Shown here: positions 1 to 11,134 of the stretch, piece by piece
Layout of the letters: every line of letters begins with the position of its first letter
Numbering within the stretch: position 1 is the stretch's first letter
Origin: Stenopsyche tienmushanensis
Lineage: Eukaryota > Arthropoda > Insecta > Trichoptera > Stenopsychidae
Length of the DNA stretch: 64,000 nt
Assembly: GCA_008973525.1 (NCBI GenBank)
Contig: WACJ01000048.1
Coordinates: 1,364,001 to 1,428,000 of the forward strand
Direction of reading: 5' to 3'
Notes under the pieces: generated by a model
What the model was told of the DNA's origin: nothing
Databases searched by the model: none
What the model saw: only the letters and a program-made list of their open reading frames with translations
Program-made: the position numbers and the translations under genes

Positions 1-285
1 CTTACACATTGAGTTTGGAGACAGAGACAGATAGTATCTTGCACTTGAATTTGAAGAGAAACAGAGTCGGAGATAGTATCGATTTCGAGTGTATTGTTCA
101 TGTTTACTTGAAGAAATGACCGAATATTGTGTGTTAACAGTATTTATTTATTTATGTACAAGCTTCATACACGCAGCGACGGTCCTGACAGATAAATGGA
201 TTTATACGGATGATAATTGGCGGATATAAAAATATAACATCTAAATTTATGAAGATTTTAAATTAACTCACTACTCAAAGGATCA
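1..285 (+). repeat. Interspersed repeat family A, copy 1 (left-truncated by window edge)
   Basis: The segment aligns with 20365-20730: both have the GAGACAGA-rich start, then GAAATGACCGAATATTGTG, TTTATTTATTTATGTACAAG, a CGACGGTCCTGA-like stretch and a final AACTCACTACTCA. Other copies lie near 3.8, 5.6, 35.1, 40.9, 48.2 and 55.8 kb. No transposase is encoded, so this looks like a non-autonomous element. The left terminus lies outside the window. Confidence 0.75.
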
Positions 286-1295
286 AATGGAATGAGTGGA
301 ATATAAATAAGCATTCAGGATCTATTACGATAATTGCAACCACATCTAAGAGAATTTACATAAGATAATAATAATGCGTTTATGGCCGAGTTAGATTTTT
401 ATGAGAACGCTTAAAAATCATAAGGAAGCAGCATAATGATTATCCAGGGTGTGAAACTCTCATATAATACCCCGGATGGGTGTAAATAGTTTAAAATTGA
501 TAATATATGAATTTATACAGTGCGTCGGTGATGACTCGTATAGAGCCAGACACAATTATTTAGCCATACAGTATATCAATGCTAAAAATGTATAACCGGT
601 CGGTTAATTCAAATGTATTGATCTGTATTGAAATTTAAACATTAAAAAACGAGCTCAAAATCATTGACTAACGGCGATCGAATTTGCCAGTCTAAAATAA
701 TGCGAATCTTTTACAGACGTTCTGCCTTCTTTCCTTTTTTATTGTGCTAATTCTATTTGTGAGATTTAGACTATTACCATTTTATATATATACGTTGATC
801 TAGTAGATTAGCTGAACTCTTATCATAAAAGTCTTAGTACAAATCGAAGCAAGGGAAAAAAATCACATAAATCGAATATTCGACATTCGAATATATTTGC
901 TCTTTTTTCATTATTCGTAAATTCGTATATTTATGCAATTATTATGGGATATTATTCGTTTTTTATTCCAAAATTTAGAAGGTTCATGGGTAATAAATTC
1001 GCGCTTCCTTGGTATAAAAGAAGAAACGTTCAATGCACTTTGATTTTTAAAATATGTATTTTTGAAATACAAATATAATTCAGATCTTTTTTCTCTATGT
1101 TTTTGCTATGTATTAATTAATTTAAAATTTTCTAATATCAAAAAATATTTATTCTGTCGCCAACCAAACAATTGCATCATTCCTCGTCCTAGTTACATAC
1201 ATACAACATTCCTCGTTCTAATTTCTCACATTAAACATATAATATCGATAATATTTCAAGAAGATTCTTCGCCTGTATTCTATACAGTGTTTATG
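286..1295. other. AT-rich intergenic DNA, no gene seen
   Basis: No open frame here has recognisable similarity, splice structure or codon bias. The short frames are AT-rich and low in complexity. Confidence 0.6.
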
Positions 1296-1350
1296 CTTCA
1301 AGTTAAACCTTTTTCATTTCAAGTTAAACCATCGAATATCAGATGAAATA
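1296..1350 (+). repeat. Solo arm of a foldback element (CAAGTTAAAC subrepeats)
   Basis: Two CAAGTTAAACC units are separated by TTTTTCATTT and followed by a sequence ending CAGATGAAAT. This matches the left arm of the complete foldback element at 2531-2906. No inverted partner is visible close by, so this is a solo or broken arm. Confidence 0.6.
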
Positions 1351-1434
1351 TTTTGTACTCAAAATTAAACGGTGTATTTTTTCAAGCATAAAAATGATTT
1401 TTAGACGATTTTAAAGCAGTCGTAGAGAAAAAAA

Positions 1435-2155
1435 TGACAAATAACAGATGACAAACAGCGACTAACTAGATAGGGGGGAACATAATGTGCGATCCCATTT
1501 CTTGTGCTGCTTACCACGGACTAGCCACACAGATTCTTCCACTGATCTTTTAACCCTGCTCGAAACGCTACGTGTAGAGTATCCAGGCGCCCACACTTTT
1601 TGCTTCTGCTGGAAAACCAGCTTCAGACTATTGCGCCTGAGGGTGCGGCGGAGCAGGAAGGACAAAAGTTCAAGCTAAATTCAAGGGATATACTACTGCA
1701 GGTTCTCTGCCACCACGAGCTCAACCTCAGTTTGAAGGGGTCTGCAGCAGATGACTGACTGCAGGTCCTATTCCTTCACCATGGTACTCATATCGGTTCT
1801 GTCATTTGTAGTACCTAGCCATGGAGACGAATCGCCATTCGAGCAGCCTAAAACTGTCCTCCTCTGTATGCCTAGACTGTTAAGTGAGCCTTTGGTACAA
1901 TTTCCACCAACTACTGTAGTCGGCTGTTCCATTCACCTCTTTATGGGTACACAGCACAGGGTGACCTGCGCACCCAACTCATGTTAGCTGGGCTACCATA
2001 GCTGCGTTTGATGAGCAAACCGACGAGGCTACTTTCGCGCACCTCTACTCCACATAATTATCCCAGAGGTTCAACCGTTGCCCATGGGCGTATGGTTGGT
2101 TCCCCCCCTGGGGTTTTATGGTTGGGCATCGTGGAGTCTAACACTTAGAGTGAGA
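1435..2155. repeat. Repeat family D, copy 1 (unclassified, about 720 bp)
   Basis: This segment aligns over nearly its full length with the reverse complement of 44400-45120. Shared blocks include CGGACTAGCCACACAG, GAAAACCAGCTTCAGAC, CATTTGTAGTAC and GCATCGTGGAGTCTAA. It is more GC-rich than its surroundings. Frames are broken in both copies and I recognise no domain. A LINE untranslated region is possible because this copy runs into a TTAGG-type tail, but that is inference. Confidence 0.7.
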
Positions 2156-2181
2156 TTAGGTTAGGTTAGGTTTAGGTTTGG
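2156..2181 (+). repeat. Short interstitial TTAGG array
   Basis: Three perfect TTAGG units are followed by TTTAGG and TTTGG. TTAGG is the ancestral insect telomere unit. The array sits 15-20 bp beyond the conserved end of repeat D copy 1. It may be a retrotransposon 3' tail, a trace of insertion into telomeric repeats, or chance. Confidence 0.6.
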
Positions 2182-2530
2182 CCTTTTTTGGTAAAAAAAA
2201 TCCAGCTTAGAATCAAAAAAGATTTTGAATGCGGTTCAGGAGGATTCGATTCTTTGCGATAATTCCTCGATAATATGCCGTGGATCTAACTCGAATAGAG
2301 ATTTTGGTGCATCTTTCTCAAATTTTCAAGCTCATTTCATCCTTTAAACTTCTATTGGTAGATTTAAATTTCTGGTACCAATATTGAGCGTTTTACTAGT
2401 TTTTGTAGGCATTTTGTAGGGTTCTGGAAATTTTACTCTTGACAATAAAAAAAATCTGTCACTGTGTCTGCATACAAAGCTCAAATATAATACTTTCGGA
2501 TTCCACTAATACCATAAATACAGTATTTTA
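2182..2530. other. Intergenic, no gene seen
   Basis: AT-rich sequence with no supportable coding frame. Confidence 0.5.
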
Positions 2531-2906
2531 ACGCCAAGTTAAACCTTTTTCATTTCAAGTTAAAACTTTTTCTACTCGAGTTAAACTTTTTCATTTCAAG
2601 TTAAACTGCCAAATGTCAGATAAAATTGGTCTTAATGTTTTTGCGAGTATTTGCCAAATTGCCAAATGCCACATCTGTCATTTTTCTTCTTCTTTACAAT
2701 TTCATGAATATTTGCAAAGTTTAAACACGCTTTACGTATACAAAGTAATTGGAATTTTTACATTAATGTAAAAATCATCTTATGCCATCAAAAAAATATA
2801 TCGTTTAATTTAAAACTTAAAAAAAATCATCTGACATCTGGCGGTTTAACTTGAAATGAAAAAAAGTTTAACTTGAGTAGAAAAAATTTAATAAGACTTG
2901 AAATGA
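2531..2906. mobile_element. Foldback/MITE element with long, internally repeated inverted arms
   Basis: The left arm (2531-2630) and right arm (about 2823-2906) are inverted copies of each other. Each is built from repeats of CAAGTTAAAC spaced by TTTTTCATTT or TTTTTCTACTC, and ends inward with GCCAAATGTCAGATAA or GCCAGATGTCAGATGA. About 190 bp of AT-rich DNA lies between them. No transposase frame is present. Solo arms occur at 1296-1350 and, inverted, at 17347-17450. Confidence 0.75.
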
Positions 2907-3750
2907 CATCTTTATAAAACATGTTGAATAAATACGCTTGTGTAAAAATAAAGTTTACTACGTGTTTTTGATGCGTAAAGTTGTAGTAATGTAGTAATGA
3001 AACGCACAGATCTGTGCGGGCGGTATTTATACGGTTAAATGAACAACAAACGTAAAACATAAAATCGTACATTTAAAATACATTTTCATGGGAATCGATC
3101 CTGCAAATAAATCAGGCTTTCGCTCATTTAATTATAATGAAGGCGTACATTTAATAGCTCAGTAATGACACGAAACGTTTGACGTTTATGAGCGAATTTA
3201 AATTGCGCCCATCCGCACTTAACAGCTTTCGTGTCGGCCATCACCGATTTAAATTTAAAACGCGCGGCGCATTTAATCACTTATTTTGAAATCGATGTGT
3301 GATAATTTCAATCGACCAGTCGTTTACATAAATAGCGGGCATCTGTGTTACATTGGGGAATATAAAATTGAACGGGATTATAAAATATGTATGATTTTGT
3401 CCCGATTATTAATGCATTTGTACCGTTGATCTAAATTTTAGCATGGGAGTGACTCAATTTTCGATCCAGTTTCCATGATAATTACCACCGCTCTAATTTC
3501 ACCGTACAGTTATTTTGCGTATGATTAATCGCAATCGAGACCGAAATAGGGTATGTAAAATTTAATGATTTATTCATTTCTTTATGATTGACCTGTTTAC
3601 GCTCGCCATTTGAATTGCATATGCGCTCATACGAAAATAAAAGTAGAGATATGGAAAGAGTGCTAATTTAGATGCTTTCAATGTTCGTAGCTGGCACAAA
3701 TCTAGCCAAGCTCGTGCGAAGATTAATTGGAGTTTGATCCTTTGATTAAC
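2907..3750. other. Intergenic, no gene seen
   Basis: A 64-codon frame on the minus strand (3574-3768) overlaps repeat A copy 2 and has no recognisable similarity. Nothing else is supported. Confidence 0.5.
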
Positions 3751-3821
3751 GAATCCATACAAATCCACTTTTCTCTCAGGACCGCGCAGCGTGAGTCAAT
3801 CTTGTATATCAATAAATGAAC
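3751..3821 (-). repeat. Repeat family A, copy 2 (fragment)
   Basis: The reverse complement matches the copy at 35.4 kb through CTGAGAGAAAA/GTGGATTTGT, AGACTCACGCTG-like sequence and ATTTATT-ATATACAAGATTGACTC. Only about 70 bp align well. Confidence 0.6.
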
Positions 3822-4700
3822 CTCAACGCGAAAAATCGCGTAAACATAAACAATACATCAGGGGCGCGGCTAAAAGTTTGGCTGCCATTGCATTTCAATC
3901 GTTCATTGCATTTTTTAATTAAATTTTTATATAGATAGAAAAAGTTTGTAGCTACTGAAGCAAAATAGATTGTATCTATGAAATCAATAAATACTTTTTT
4001 ATTTGAAAGTAATATTTTTATTAAGAAAAATTTTCATTCGGATTTGGCGCATATTGATCTGGTGGTTGCTAAGGTAAACAAACCATAGCAACCGTCGATT
4101 TGTTATGTACTTGCCAAGCGTTCGGTCTTCTGTGGAATATGCCGGGAGGCGGTACGATACAAACGTCATAATTTCAATTCATATCTGGATCAATTCATTT
4201 TGCGACAACAGCAACACATTGAAAACGTATTCGAGTCACTTTTAAATTCTGGTTGATTTCCATCACATAATTTATAATTGTGTGTTTATGTTAAAAAATG
4301 GCATGATTTCCACGAAACTCCAGGATTCAACATAATAATCGGTGATATGGCCTGAAAAATATATTAGGGAAGAATCACTATTAGCGAAAAGGAAGATTAA
4401 AATTTAAAAAAACATTTTACAGTCCGGGCATTGCGCGCTAAGCTCCAATCGATATTCGGGTATTACACGCTAAACTATTTCGTAAGATAAAAGCTAATAA
4501 ATGGAAACGAAATTGTACCCGACAGTAGTGTGAGGTTACGAATACGCTACTCACTAAAATCCCATCCTTATTCATTGCGGCTACTAGCTAAGTATTGCGC
4601 GAAGGTGGTAGCGATGCTTCCCTTCCGGGTTCTCCTTCATGTCCTTTATTCTCCTGGATGTCGCCTGTGTGTCGGTTAGGAGGATGCTTCTATTGTTCGC
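3822..4700. other. Intergenic, plus 3' flank of the R1-like LINE relic
   Basis: About 4560-4700 continues the GC-richer sequence downstream of the minus-strand R1-like pseudogene and is probably its 3' untranslated region. The rest is AT-rich without a supported feature. Confidence 0.45.
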
Positions 4701-4705
4701 ATGCA

Positions 4706-5455
4706 CTATTTGCACCACGCATTCCATGCCCTAGCATCAGTTAACATTGAAGGTACTATGTTGCTAGGGGAGAGCGAGCTGACTCCCAGCTCCTCCCGTA
4801 GGATGTCCCTTTCGATGCTCCATGCTGAGCAGACAAATGTCGTGTTTGTAGCATCGTCGTACTGCGCTCCGCAGTGGTGGCACTCCGGATCGGTCTCTTT
4901 GCCTATTTTGTGTAGGTAACTACCAAAACAGCCGTGACCGGTGAGGACCCAGGTGGTATCAGAGTTGACCGTGTTTTCTGACTATCCAGGTTATTAGGTT
5001 CGATATTAGATCGTGCGTCCACTGTCCTTGCTTAGCGTTATTATTGTCTTCGCATTTCTGTATTGCCTGCCTCTTGTAGACTAGCAGGTCGATTGGCGGT
5101 GTGGCAGTCAGTGTCAGGATGGCGTCTTCCCACACTGTGCGATATGCAGCAGCCACCCTGCTTGGTTAGTCTGGCCCTTTCAATTTGTAGTGCCTCGGCT
5201 CATATTGGCGCGCCGTACAACAGTACCAATGCATTACGTCGTTGTAGAGTCGCCTCCTGTCCATTTTTGGGCCACCAATGTTGGGCATCAACCCGGCCAG
5301 GTTATCCGCGATCCTGGCTGCTTTCGCTGTCGCCTTCTCCGCATGGGTGACGAATCGAAGCTTGTCATCAATCTCTACCCTTAAATACGGAATGGATCTT
5401 GGGTGTTTAATCTCGGAGCCCCCGAAAAAGTGACGTACATATGGTCTTGAAACTA
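4706..5455 (-). pseudogene. R1-clade non-LTR retrotransposon ORF2, C-terminal relic
   Basis: Read on the minus strand, this is the end of a reverse-transcriptase ORF2. In order: GGSEIKHPRSIPYLRV followed by IDDKLRFVTHAEKA; then LMPNIGGP; then AAYRTVWEDA with PPIDLL; then WTHDLI; then TGHGCFGSYLHKIGKE; and last a zinc-knuckle-like CHHCGAQYDDATNTTFVC with ERD. This order is typical of the region after the RT domain in R1/TRAS/Waldo-type elements. It is dead: a stop interrupts the frame just before AAYRTV (about 5166), and a frameshift lies near 4960-4980 between RKHGQ and SDTTWVL. The catalytic RT core and endonuclease are missing, so the copy is 5'-truncated. The final stop is at 4706-4708. 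Confidence 0.85.
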
Positions 5456-5534
5456 TGATGTTATATTTCGTTTTTTTTGTGTAGTATAATAAGTGCCCTC
5501 CTGCAATTCACATGTGTATCTTCAATTTAATAAA

Positions 5535-5742
5535 AAAATGCATTTAAATGCATTTAGTGAAGTTTGAAATCGATTAATTTGGGTTATCATTATTAGTCTA
5601 TGCATTTAGGTTATCGTTATCGATGGATGCAATATTACGATGTAGGAGTGTATTATGAGACGCTCTCCGTCTCTATTTCCAAACTCAACCTTGCAAGAAT
5701 CGGCTCGCAGCATATGCGGGATTCCTCGCCAACGGGATAATG
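5535..5742 (-). repeat. Repeat family A, copy 3
   Basis: The reverse complement shows the shared block GAATCCCGCATATGCTGCGA, the AACCCAAATTAATCGATT block and an ATGCATT-rich part seen in the copies at 35.1 and 40.9 kb. A local 20-bp palindrome (two ATGCAT units around TTTAAA) sits at its left side. Confidence 0.7.
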
Positions 5743-6559
5743 ATCTTAAACATGCACGATTTACACACTCTTATTTTCACATTTGAATATGTATAAAAAT
5801 ATTTTAAACCGACGTTAACCTCACTTTCTCGATTTATTCGATGAGCCGTTAGCTTGTCGTTTCATTTCGAATTTGGTTTCGTAATGAGTGTTTCGCTTGA
5901 AAAAAAAATGGATATTTCATAGATTTGTTTGGCACGTGCACATTGCCTCATTTGAACTTGCGTACGTCCACCCGTTTAATTTAACGGTTTTTTATTTATT
6001 TTCGTGGTGGATAATTCCACTTGTTTACGTTTTGGACGATGGAAAGTCAACGGTTGAATAATAATGTCTACTCGATGGTCCCGTTAGCTTTTTCGCTGTT
6101 TACCGTTTGAAAACACCCTATATTCGTCGCCTCGTCTATCTATATTGTATCTGGATCGAATTTTGAATATCAAATTTGTCTCTGTATTAACGGAAATTTT
6201 ATCAAAATGCAGACTTATATTTTCTAGATGCCTACCAATTTGAATGCGTATGCAATGATTTCGAATAAGGTCTTCTTGGGTCGCCGAATATATTGGCCAT
6301 AAGGGACAACTTTCTAAGCGTATTGTTAATCGACGATTGACTCGACTGAAAATAGTGGGAAAACCTAAATAAAAATTTTGTAATTTGAAATTAATAATTT
6401 AGAATCAACCCTTTCCGCTCGTATGTCGACATTATGTCGCCAAAAAAACAGTATATCGCGGGTTTTATTCAACCATGGCTATGATTAGATCCTGTGTTCA
6501 ATTGCGAAAAAAACTTATGGGACAACCTAATATATATATTACCAAAGCAAACGCCGAAT
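5743..6559. other. Intergenic, no gene seen
   Basis: AT-rich, no supportable coding frame or RNA gene. Confidence 0.5.
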
Positions 6560-6599
6560 TTCTGTCGTTCATCGCAGCCGACTCGTGGGTCGGGACCAT
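6560..6599 (+). repeat. 40-bp perfect inverted repeat partner of 47103-47142
   Basis: All 40 bases are the exact reverse complement of 47103-47142. Similarity outside the block is weak. The sequence is about 58 percent G+C in an AT-rich setting and includes GACTCGTGGGTCGGGACC. It is probably a conserved piece of a dispersed element. Confidence 0.8.
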
Positions 6600-7984
6600 C
6601 GGTTACGGAATCCACTATTTTCACACGCTCTCATTTCAATTCAATTTGCATCAAGACACAATGTGTGAAAAAAAAATTGAAAAATAACGTTTTAAATATA
6701 CGAGAAAATAATGGATTTCTTTCGGGTTGACCTAATATATTTTTTGGTCATTTTTACAGTATGAAATGATTGGTCTTTAATTAAATAATATAGGACTATA
6801 TAACAACCGCAACGTCTATAAATAGTATTAATTTAAGGAAATTAATGATAATGTATAACGAACACTGCGCAAACGCAGACATTAACATTGGTAGCGTAAG
6901 ATTAGAAAAAGTGTTGGAATATATTTATCTAGGGCAGATGGTCGACGTGTGTTAAAGAACGTTTAAAATCAAATCGATCGGAGATTTTAATTTGGATGAA
7001 GTGCGTATGGCAGATTTATCATGGTACTGAAATCTTCAGCTTTGTGTATGGTCAATATGTTTTAATAAATTATAATTTAATTTAATATTAATGAAAATTG
7101 GATTTAAACTGGGGAGCTATGGGGAGTAGAATGAAGATTTGATAATAAAAGGGTGATGATTTTAGCTTCGAACCGTTATATCGTTCCTGGATAAATAACG
7201 GTTTATTCGGTTTTCGGTTCAGTTCCGATTGAGTAATTTTTGATTTTTTACCTCTTAGAATAAACCAGAGAAAGCTCTAATTTGTATTGCTGGATTTTAA
7301 CACAAAAACGAACCTCGAAAAATATATATTCGAACCGGTTCAATTGCGGTTTTCATTGCGACAAAAAATAACGGTTTGCTGATCATCGGATCGGTTCCGG
7401 ATCGAAGGCCTGGTAATGATTGTAAACAAGTCAAAAGGCAATGGCATATCCGTTTTGCATAATTTTGCAAATACATTTGAAATTGTGCAATCTGACTGTC
7501 TGTAAATTCAAAAATGTTGCTTATTGAAGAAAAATCCAATAAAATATTTAGCCTAAATAGACCCGGGAAGGTGCAATCATCATTTTTTCCGTCTGATAAA
7601 AAGCAATTCTTTAACAAATCAGCAGAATATGATCGTTTCACCGATTCAGCACGAACTCCGGCACGCGCCCCAATTATTTTTTTAATTAAGTAATTTTTTT
7701 GCATAACACCAATAATATATTAGGGGATGTAAAAAAATTTAAAAATCATAATACACCCAGTGAAATGAAATTATAACTTTAGTATGGATGCGTATCGCAA
7801 TAACAGAAGGCACTGGACATGTCTTCCAAAGAAAAAGAAAATTAAACGAACCTAAGAAGAACAATTTCCGGCCAGAACTAGCGAAACAAGTCCGAGCAAC
7901 AAATTATTAAACGCTCGTAATTAATTTCCATAGATTTACGACACATTTCCTGAATTTCCATGCCATCTCAACTGTGCGCATTTT
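6600..7984. other. Intergenic with AACCG-rich hAT-like fragment; unexplained 135-codon ORF
   Basis: A 135-codon minus-strand frame (7297-7704) is one of the longest in the window, but I recognise no domain and its end overlaps AACCGGTTC-type repeat sequence. The stretch about 7180-7412 is rich in AACCG motifs and ends at GGATCGAAGGCCTG, which resembles the hAT-like CAGGGCTTCGA termini at 22264 and 37221. I do not call the frame a gene. Confidence 0.4.
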
Positions 7985-8260
7985 CGATCGATTATAAAAT
8001 TTAAACAACCCACCCGATCAGTCTTCTTCGGACAATTTTGTTTTATAATGAGAGTTCGTAATCGTTCTGTATATATTCGGGAATGGCGTTAAATCGCGAG
8101 GCGTTTATTCGTCATGTCAGCGGTTCGATAAGCGGACCGGTTGGATACGCAGATCGTGTTGTAGCCAATCTGTCTTCTTTTGGGGCATTCTTCGGGATTT
8201 TCATTCACGATTCACTGTTTTCTATGATCTGTACGATCACGGAAGTATTAAATTGAGGTT
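7985..8260 (+). repeat. Repeat family B, copy 1
   Basis: It aligns with the reverse complement of 37272-37455 over about 230 bp and with 53445-53640. Shared blocks are CCGATCAGTCTTCTT, CGCGAGGCGTT, ATTCGTCATGTCAGCG and AAGCGGACCGGTTGGA. It contains an ATG-initiated frame beginning MALNREAFIRHVSG that is kept in the same frame in two other copies. Confidence 0.75.
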
Positions 8261-8726
8261 TTTCACTGTGCTGTGCATTTTTGATGAACGGGTTGGCATG
8301 GTCCCAAATAGCGGTCACTGGAGGGTTCCCATGTTATAATGATGCTCACGACCGTCGATACATTATGTCACTATCAAGTATTACAGGCGACCCTAAAAAT
8401 AATTTATTTATCAGCACAATCTTAATATCACGGTTATAGCGAGCAATTTTAAGAGTAACGGTTACAATTTTTTGAAAACTATTAAAATCATTCATATGTT
8501 TAGCTGTATTCTTTTAATTCAGTACTACCGAATTTATCAGTACTGCGAAATTATTCAGTACCACTAAATTTATAGCGATAATAACGATTATCAATGATCG
8601 CCAATCATTTAAACTCTATATTTTGGCGCTCGTTAAAACCAAGTTCGATTTACAACACTTTTATCGGTCGATAAAGCTATTATATTCCCAAAAAAATTGA
8701 TTTTGTGGAGATTGGTCTTCCATTTA
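8261..8726. other. Intergenic, no gene seen
   Basis: No supported feature. Confidence 0.5.
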
Positions 8727-8968
8727 TAGGGTGCGGCAGGGAAATTCTCTTATTTTAAACGCACACCCTGAAGTGACATTTATCCTAGAAAGGATAGGAT
8801 GGCGTTCATTCAATACAGTGAAATTTAACGTTTACTGTCATGTAGGTTTACAATAACGATCATTAATAGATTGTCTTTAAATGTCTCTTTGTAACAAGGA
8901 AAAAATAATTAAACTACAATGTTTGTTATTCATTTTTAAAATAAGGTAGTTTCCCTGCCGCACCCTTA
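8727..8968. mobile_element. TIR element (MITE), about 240 bp
   Basis: The left end has GGGTGCGGCAGGGAAA (8729-8744) and continues TTCTCTTATTTTAAA. The right end carries the exact inverse TTTCCCTGCCGCACCC (8950-8965), preceded by TTTAAAATAAGGTAG. The arms are about 32 bp with few mismatches. TA dinucleotides flank both ends, as in Tc1/mariner-type target sites. There is no coding frame, so it is non-autonomous. Confidence 0.85.
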
Positions 8969-10204
8969 ATGAAGATGCATTTGATCTAAAATTGTAAATT
9001 CTGAAGCTCATATTGCATTTACAGGAACTCATTTTTTTAATCAGTTGTAGGGTTTTATATAAGGGTGAGATTTGTTGTTTGTGTGTGACAAAAGACCCGT
9101 CGAAATAAAATTCAGAGACGTAGAACAGTAATCAATACGAGCAATGAATCAGATTAGATTTAGTGCAAAACGATCGATTGAAATTATTAAATCTTAATCT
9201 GATATTTTCTGAAATGAATTAATCATACTTATCAACGTTCATATTGAGATTAGTGTATTTCCGCCACTTTGTATTTGAGTAATAAATTAATTCCAATCTA
9301 AAAATTAATTTCCCACTGGATTAAAAGTCTTGAAGCTGATCGAACTCGTTTAGATTAAATTTATGCCTGAAATATCACTCTGATTTTTGATTCTTATCTA
9401 CATATTCACTTTTAAGCATTGCACAAGCAAACCTTGTATACACAAAATCCATTATGAAATTGTTTTTCCTTATCGTCTCGTTTCACGTGTCGTCCTTGGA
9501 TGCGTGTGCCCTAAAAATCCCATAAAAGGGAACATTCGGGATCGCCTCGATGGATTGGTACACGCACTTGAGGCAAGTGTGTCTAATCCAGCAGATGTAT
9601 TTATGTATATATGTCGAGACACGAAAAATAGATTGACTTTCAAATTGGAGGCATAATGTAATGCAATCGGAAACTGGATGTTAAATCGGTCGTCAAAATG
9701 TCGACAAGTTCGACAAGAGTACGTAGTCGTTACCATTCGAAGATCTTCGGGGTGATTTTAATATTCGTAAGGCGCTTTTAACTTATTCCACATGTGTAAC
9801 GATTCCAGGGGAATGCGAACGAATATGGCCACCGTCGCCAAAAATTGAGAGTTCGGAACACGGACGGCTTTATGGAGAGCGTAATTATATATGTGGAGAA
9901 AGTCGGGAATTTATTCTAAAATATGTAGAACAGGGTAGAAATATACGCGTGTAGCATTTACAATGAATACTTAGACGGTTCCGTAACAACATGCCAATTG
10001 AGAGTCAGGAAATCATTTCCCATGATTTGACCAAATATTCTTCCATGTACGATGCATCATTTGTTACCTAACTTTTGAAATTGCCTAATGAATAATTGAA
10101 CAATTTAATCCATAACTGTTCCGAAACTGATAAGCAACTTCTCTCATCGGTGACAAAACGGCAGTCTACCGCAATGATGTTGGATGCCGACATCTATAAG
10201 AATT
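8969..10204. other. Intergenic, no gene seen
   Basis: Two overlapping frames of 88-89 codons on opposite strands (about 9387-9736) show no recognisable motif. Confidence 0.45.
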
Positions 10205-10440
10205 TTTGAGACATGTAAATAAATATTATATAAATGTCTTATAGCCACAACACTAAAAATATATCAAATATTTTGAAAATTGCAATACTTCAATCAAGTT
10301 TTCGCGTTATAACTTAAGCCACGTCTACCAATGCCCTAGCCATCTTATATCGAATTTAGATAGCATGTATTTAACAATAAATAACGTAAACTACTTGTAG
10401 ACAAAAAAACAGCTTTGTAGATTATTAATATAGATGTTTA
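10205..10440 (+). repeat. Repeat family F, copy 1
   Basis: It aligns with 32975-33240 and 57500-57690, all in the same orientation. Shared blocks are GAGACATGTAAATAAATATT, ATCAAGTTTTCGCG, GCCACGTCTACC and GCTTTGTAGATT. It encodes nothing obvious. Confidence 0.7.
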
Positions 10441-10469
10441 ACTAGCCAAATATAAAAACATCACACTTA

Positions 10470-10589
10470 TAAAGGGTGCATTCAAAAAGTAATGCGTCCA
10501 ATTTTTTTCAGACGAGATGATACATCACAGCGCGTTCTAACCTACTGGATTAGATTAAGGGGAGCGTAAGCTTTAAAACGCACCCTTTA
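10470..10589. mobile_element. Small TIR element, about 120 bp
   Basis: The left end TAAAGGGTGCATTC (from 10470) pairs with the right end TTTAAAACGCACCCTTTA (10572-10589). The inverted core is TAAAGGGTGC followed by (A/G)TT. There is no coding capacity. It lies just upstream of a mariner relic and could be part of one larger degraded element. Confidence 0.6.
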
Positions 10590-10669
10590 AAAGTTACCTC
10601 TTAGATATCTGAAAGTCAGGGTGTGCATTCCAGTGAACCTATTTTTGAGGCAATGTAACACAGTGCGAT

Positions 10670-10850
10670 GGATCGTTCCATGGATCTCCATCAATTTTTG
10701 CGTTAAGCTTGGGAAGTCCGCCATTGAAAAGCTTATATTAATTCAGCAGACCTTTGGGAGTGATTGTTTGTCCATATCACAAGTACTTTGATGACACAAA
10801 TTGTTTAAGGTCGCCGATGAACCCTGCAGAGGACATCTATCAACAGTGCC
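10670..10850 (+). pseudogene. Mariner-like transposase, N-terminal relic
   Basis: One + strand frame reads INFCVKLGKSAIEKLI, then IQQTFGSDCLSISQV, then stops. This is the helix-turn-helix start typical of mariner/SETMAR-like transposases (FCVKLGK...A...LxxxFG). A later piece, ADEPCRGHLSTV in another frame, resembles the DE.RSGRPST linker. Stops and frameshifts make it dead and the catalytic domain is absent. Confidence 0.75.
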
Positions 10851-10856
10851 ATAAGT

Positions 10857-10910
10857 AGGGTATGAAGCGCCCGTGGCAAGTATTTAACTTAGCACTCTCT
10901 CCCCCCCCCC
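10857..10910 (+). repeat. 29-bp motif next to a C10 tract
   Basis: Positions 10857-10885 (GGGTATGAAGCGCCCGTGGC and flanks) are the exact reverse complement of 53792-53820. In both places a homopolymer C/G tract follows after a short spacer: C10 here (10901-10910) and G16 at 53768-53783. This suggests one dispersed element with a variable C/G tract. Confidence 0.7.
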
Positions 10911-10965
10911 TGTAAATCCAATTTATGATAGAAAATGTCTGGACAATACGTTTCGTAATCGTACA

Positions 10966-11060
10966 GATCATAGAAAATGCCGCAAAAAGCCCTAAAAGAG
11001 GACGAAGTAGCCAAAATGTATGTATGCTCAATCGGTCCGCTTTCCGGACCGCCGACAAAA
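10966..11060 (-). repeat. Repeat family B, copy 2 (fragment)
   Basis: The reverse complement matches the family through CCGGAAAGCGGACCGATTGA, then CCTCTTTTAGGGC and TTTTTGCGGCATTTTC. Confidence 0.7.
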
Positions 11061-11134
11061 CGGACAGAGTCAATCAGTGTTAGTTCATGTAAAGTAGAAT
11101 GGTTGAAGAAGTAGAATCGTTATTTATTAACTCA

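Noticed and set aside
7297..7704. 135-codon minus-strand ORF as a gene
   Set aside because: No domain, no splice or polyadenylation support, and overlap with AACCG-rich repeat sequence.
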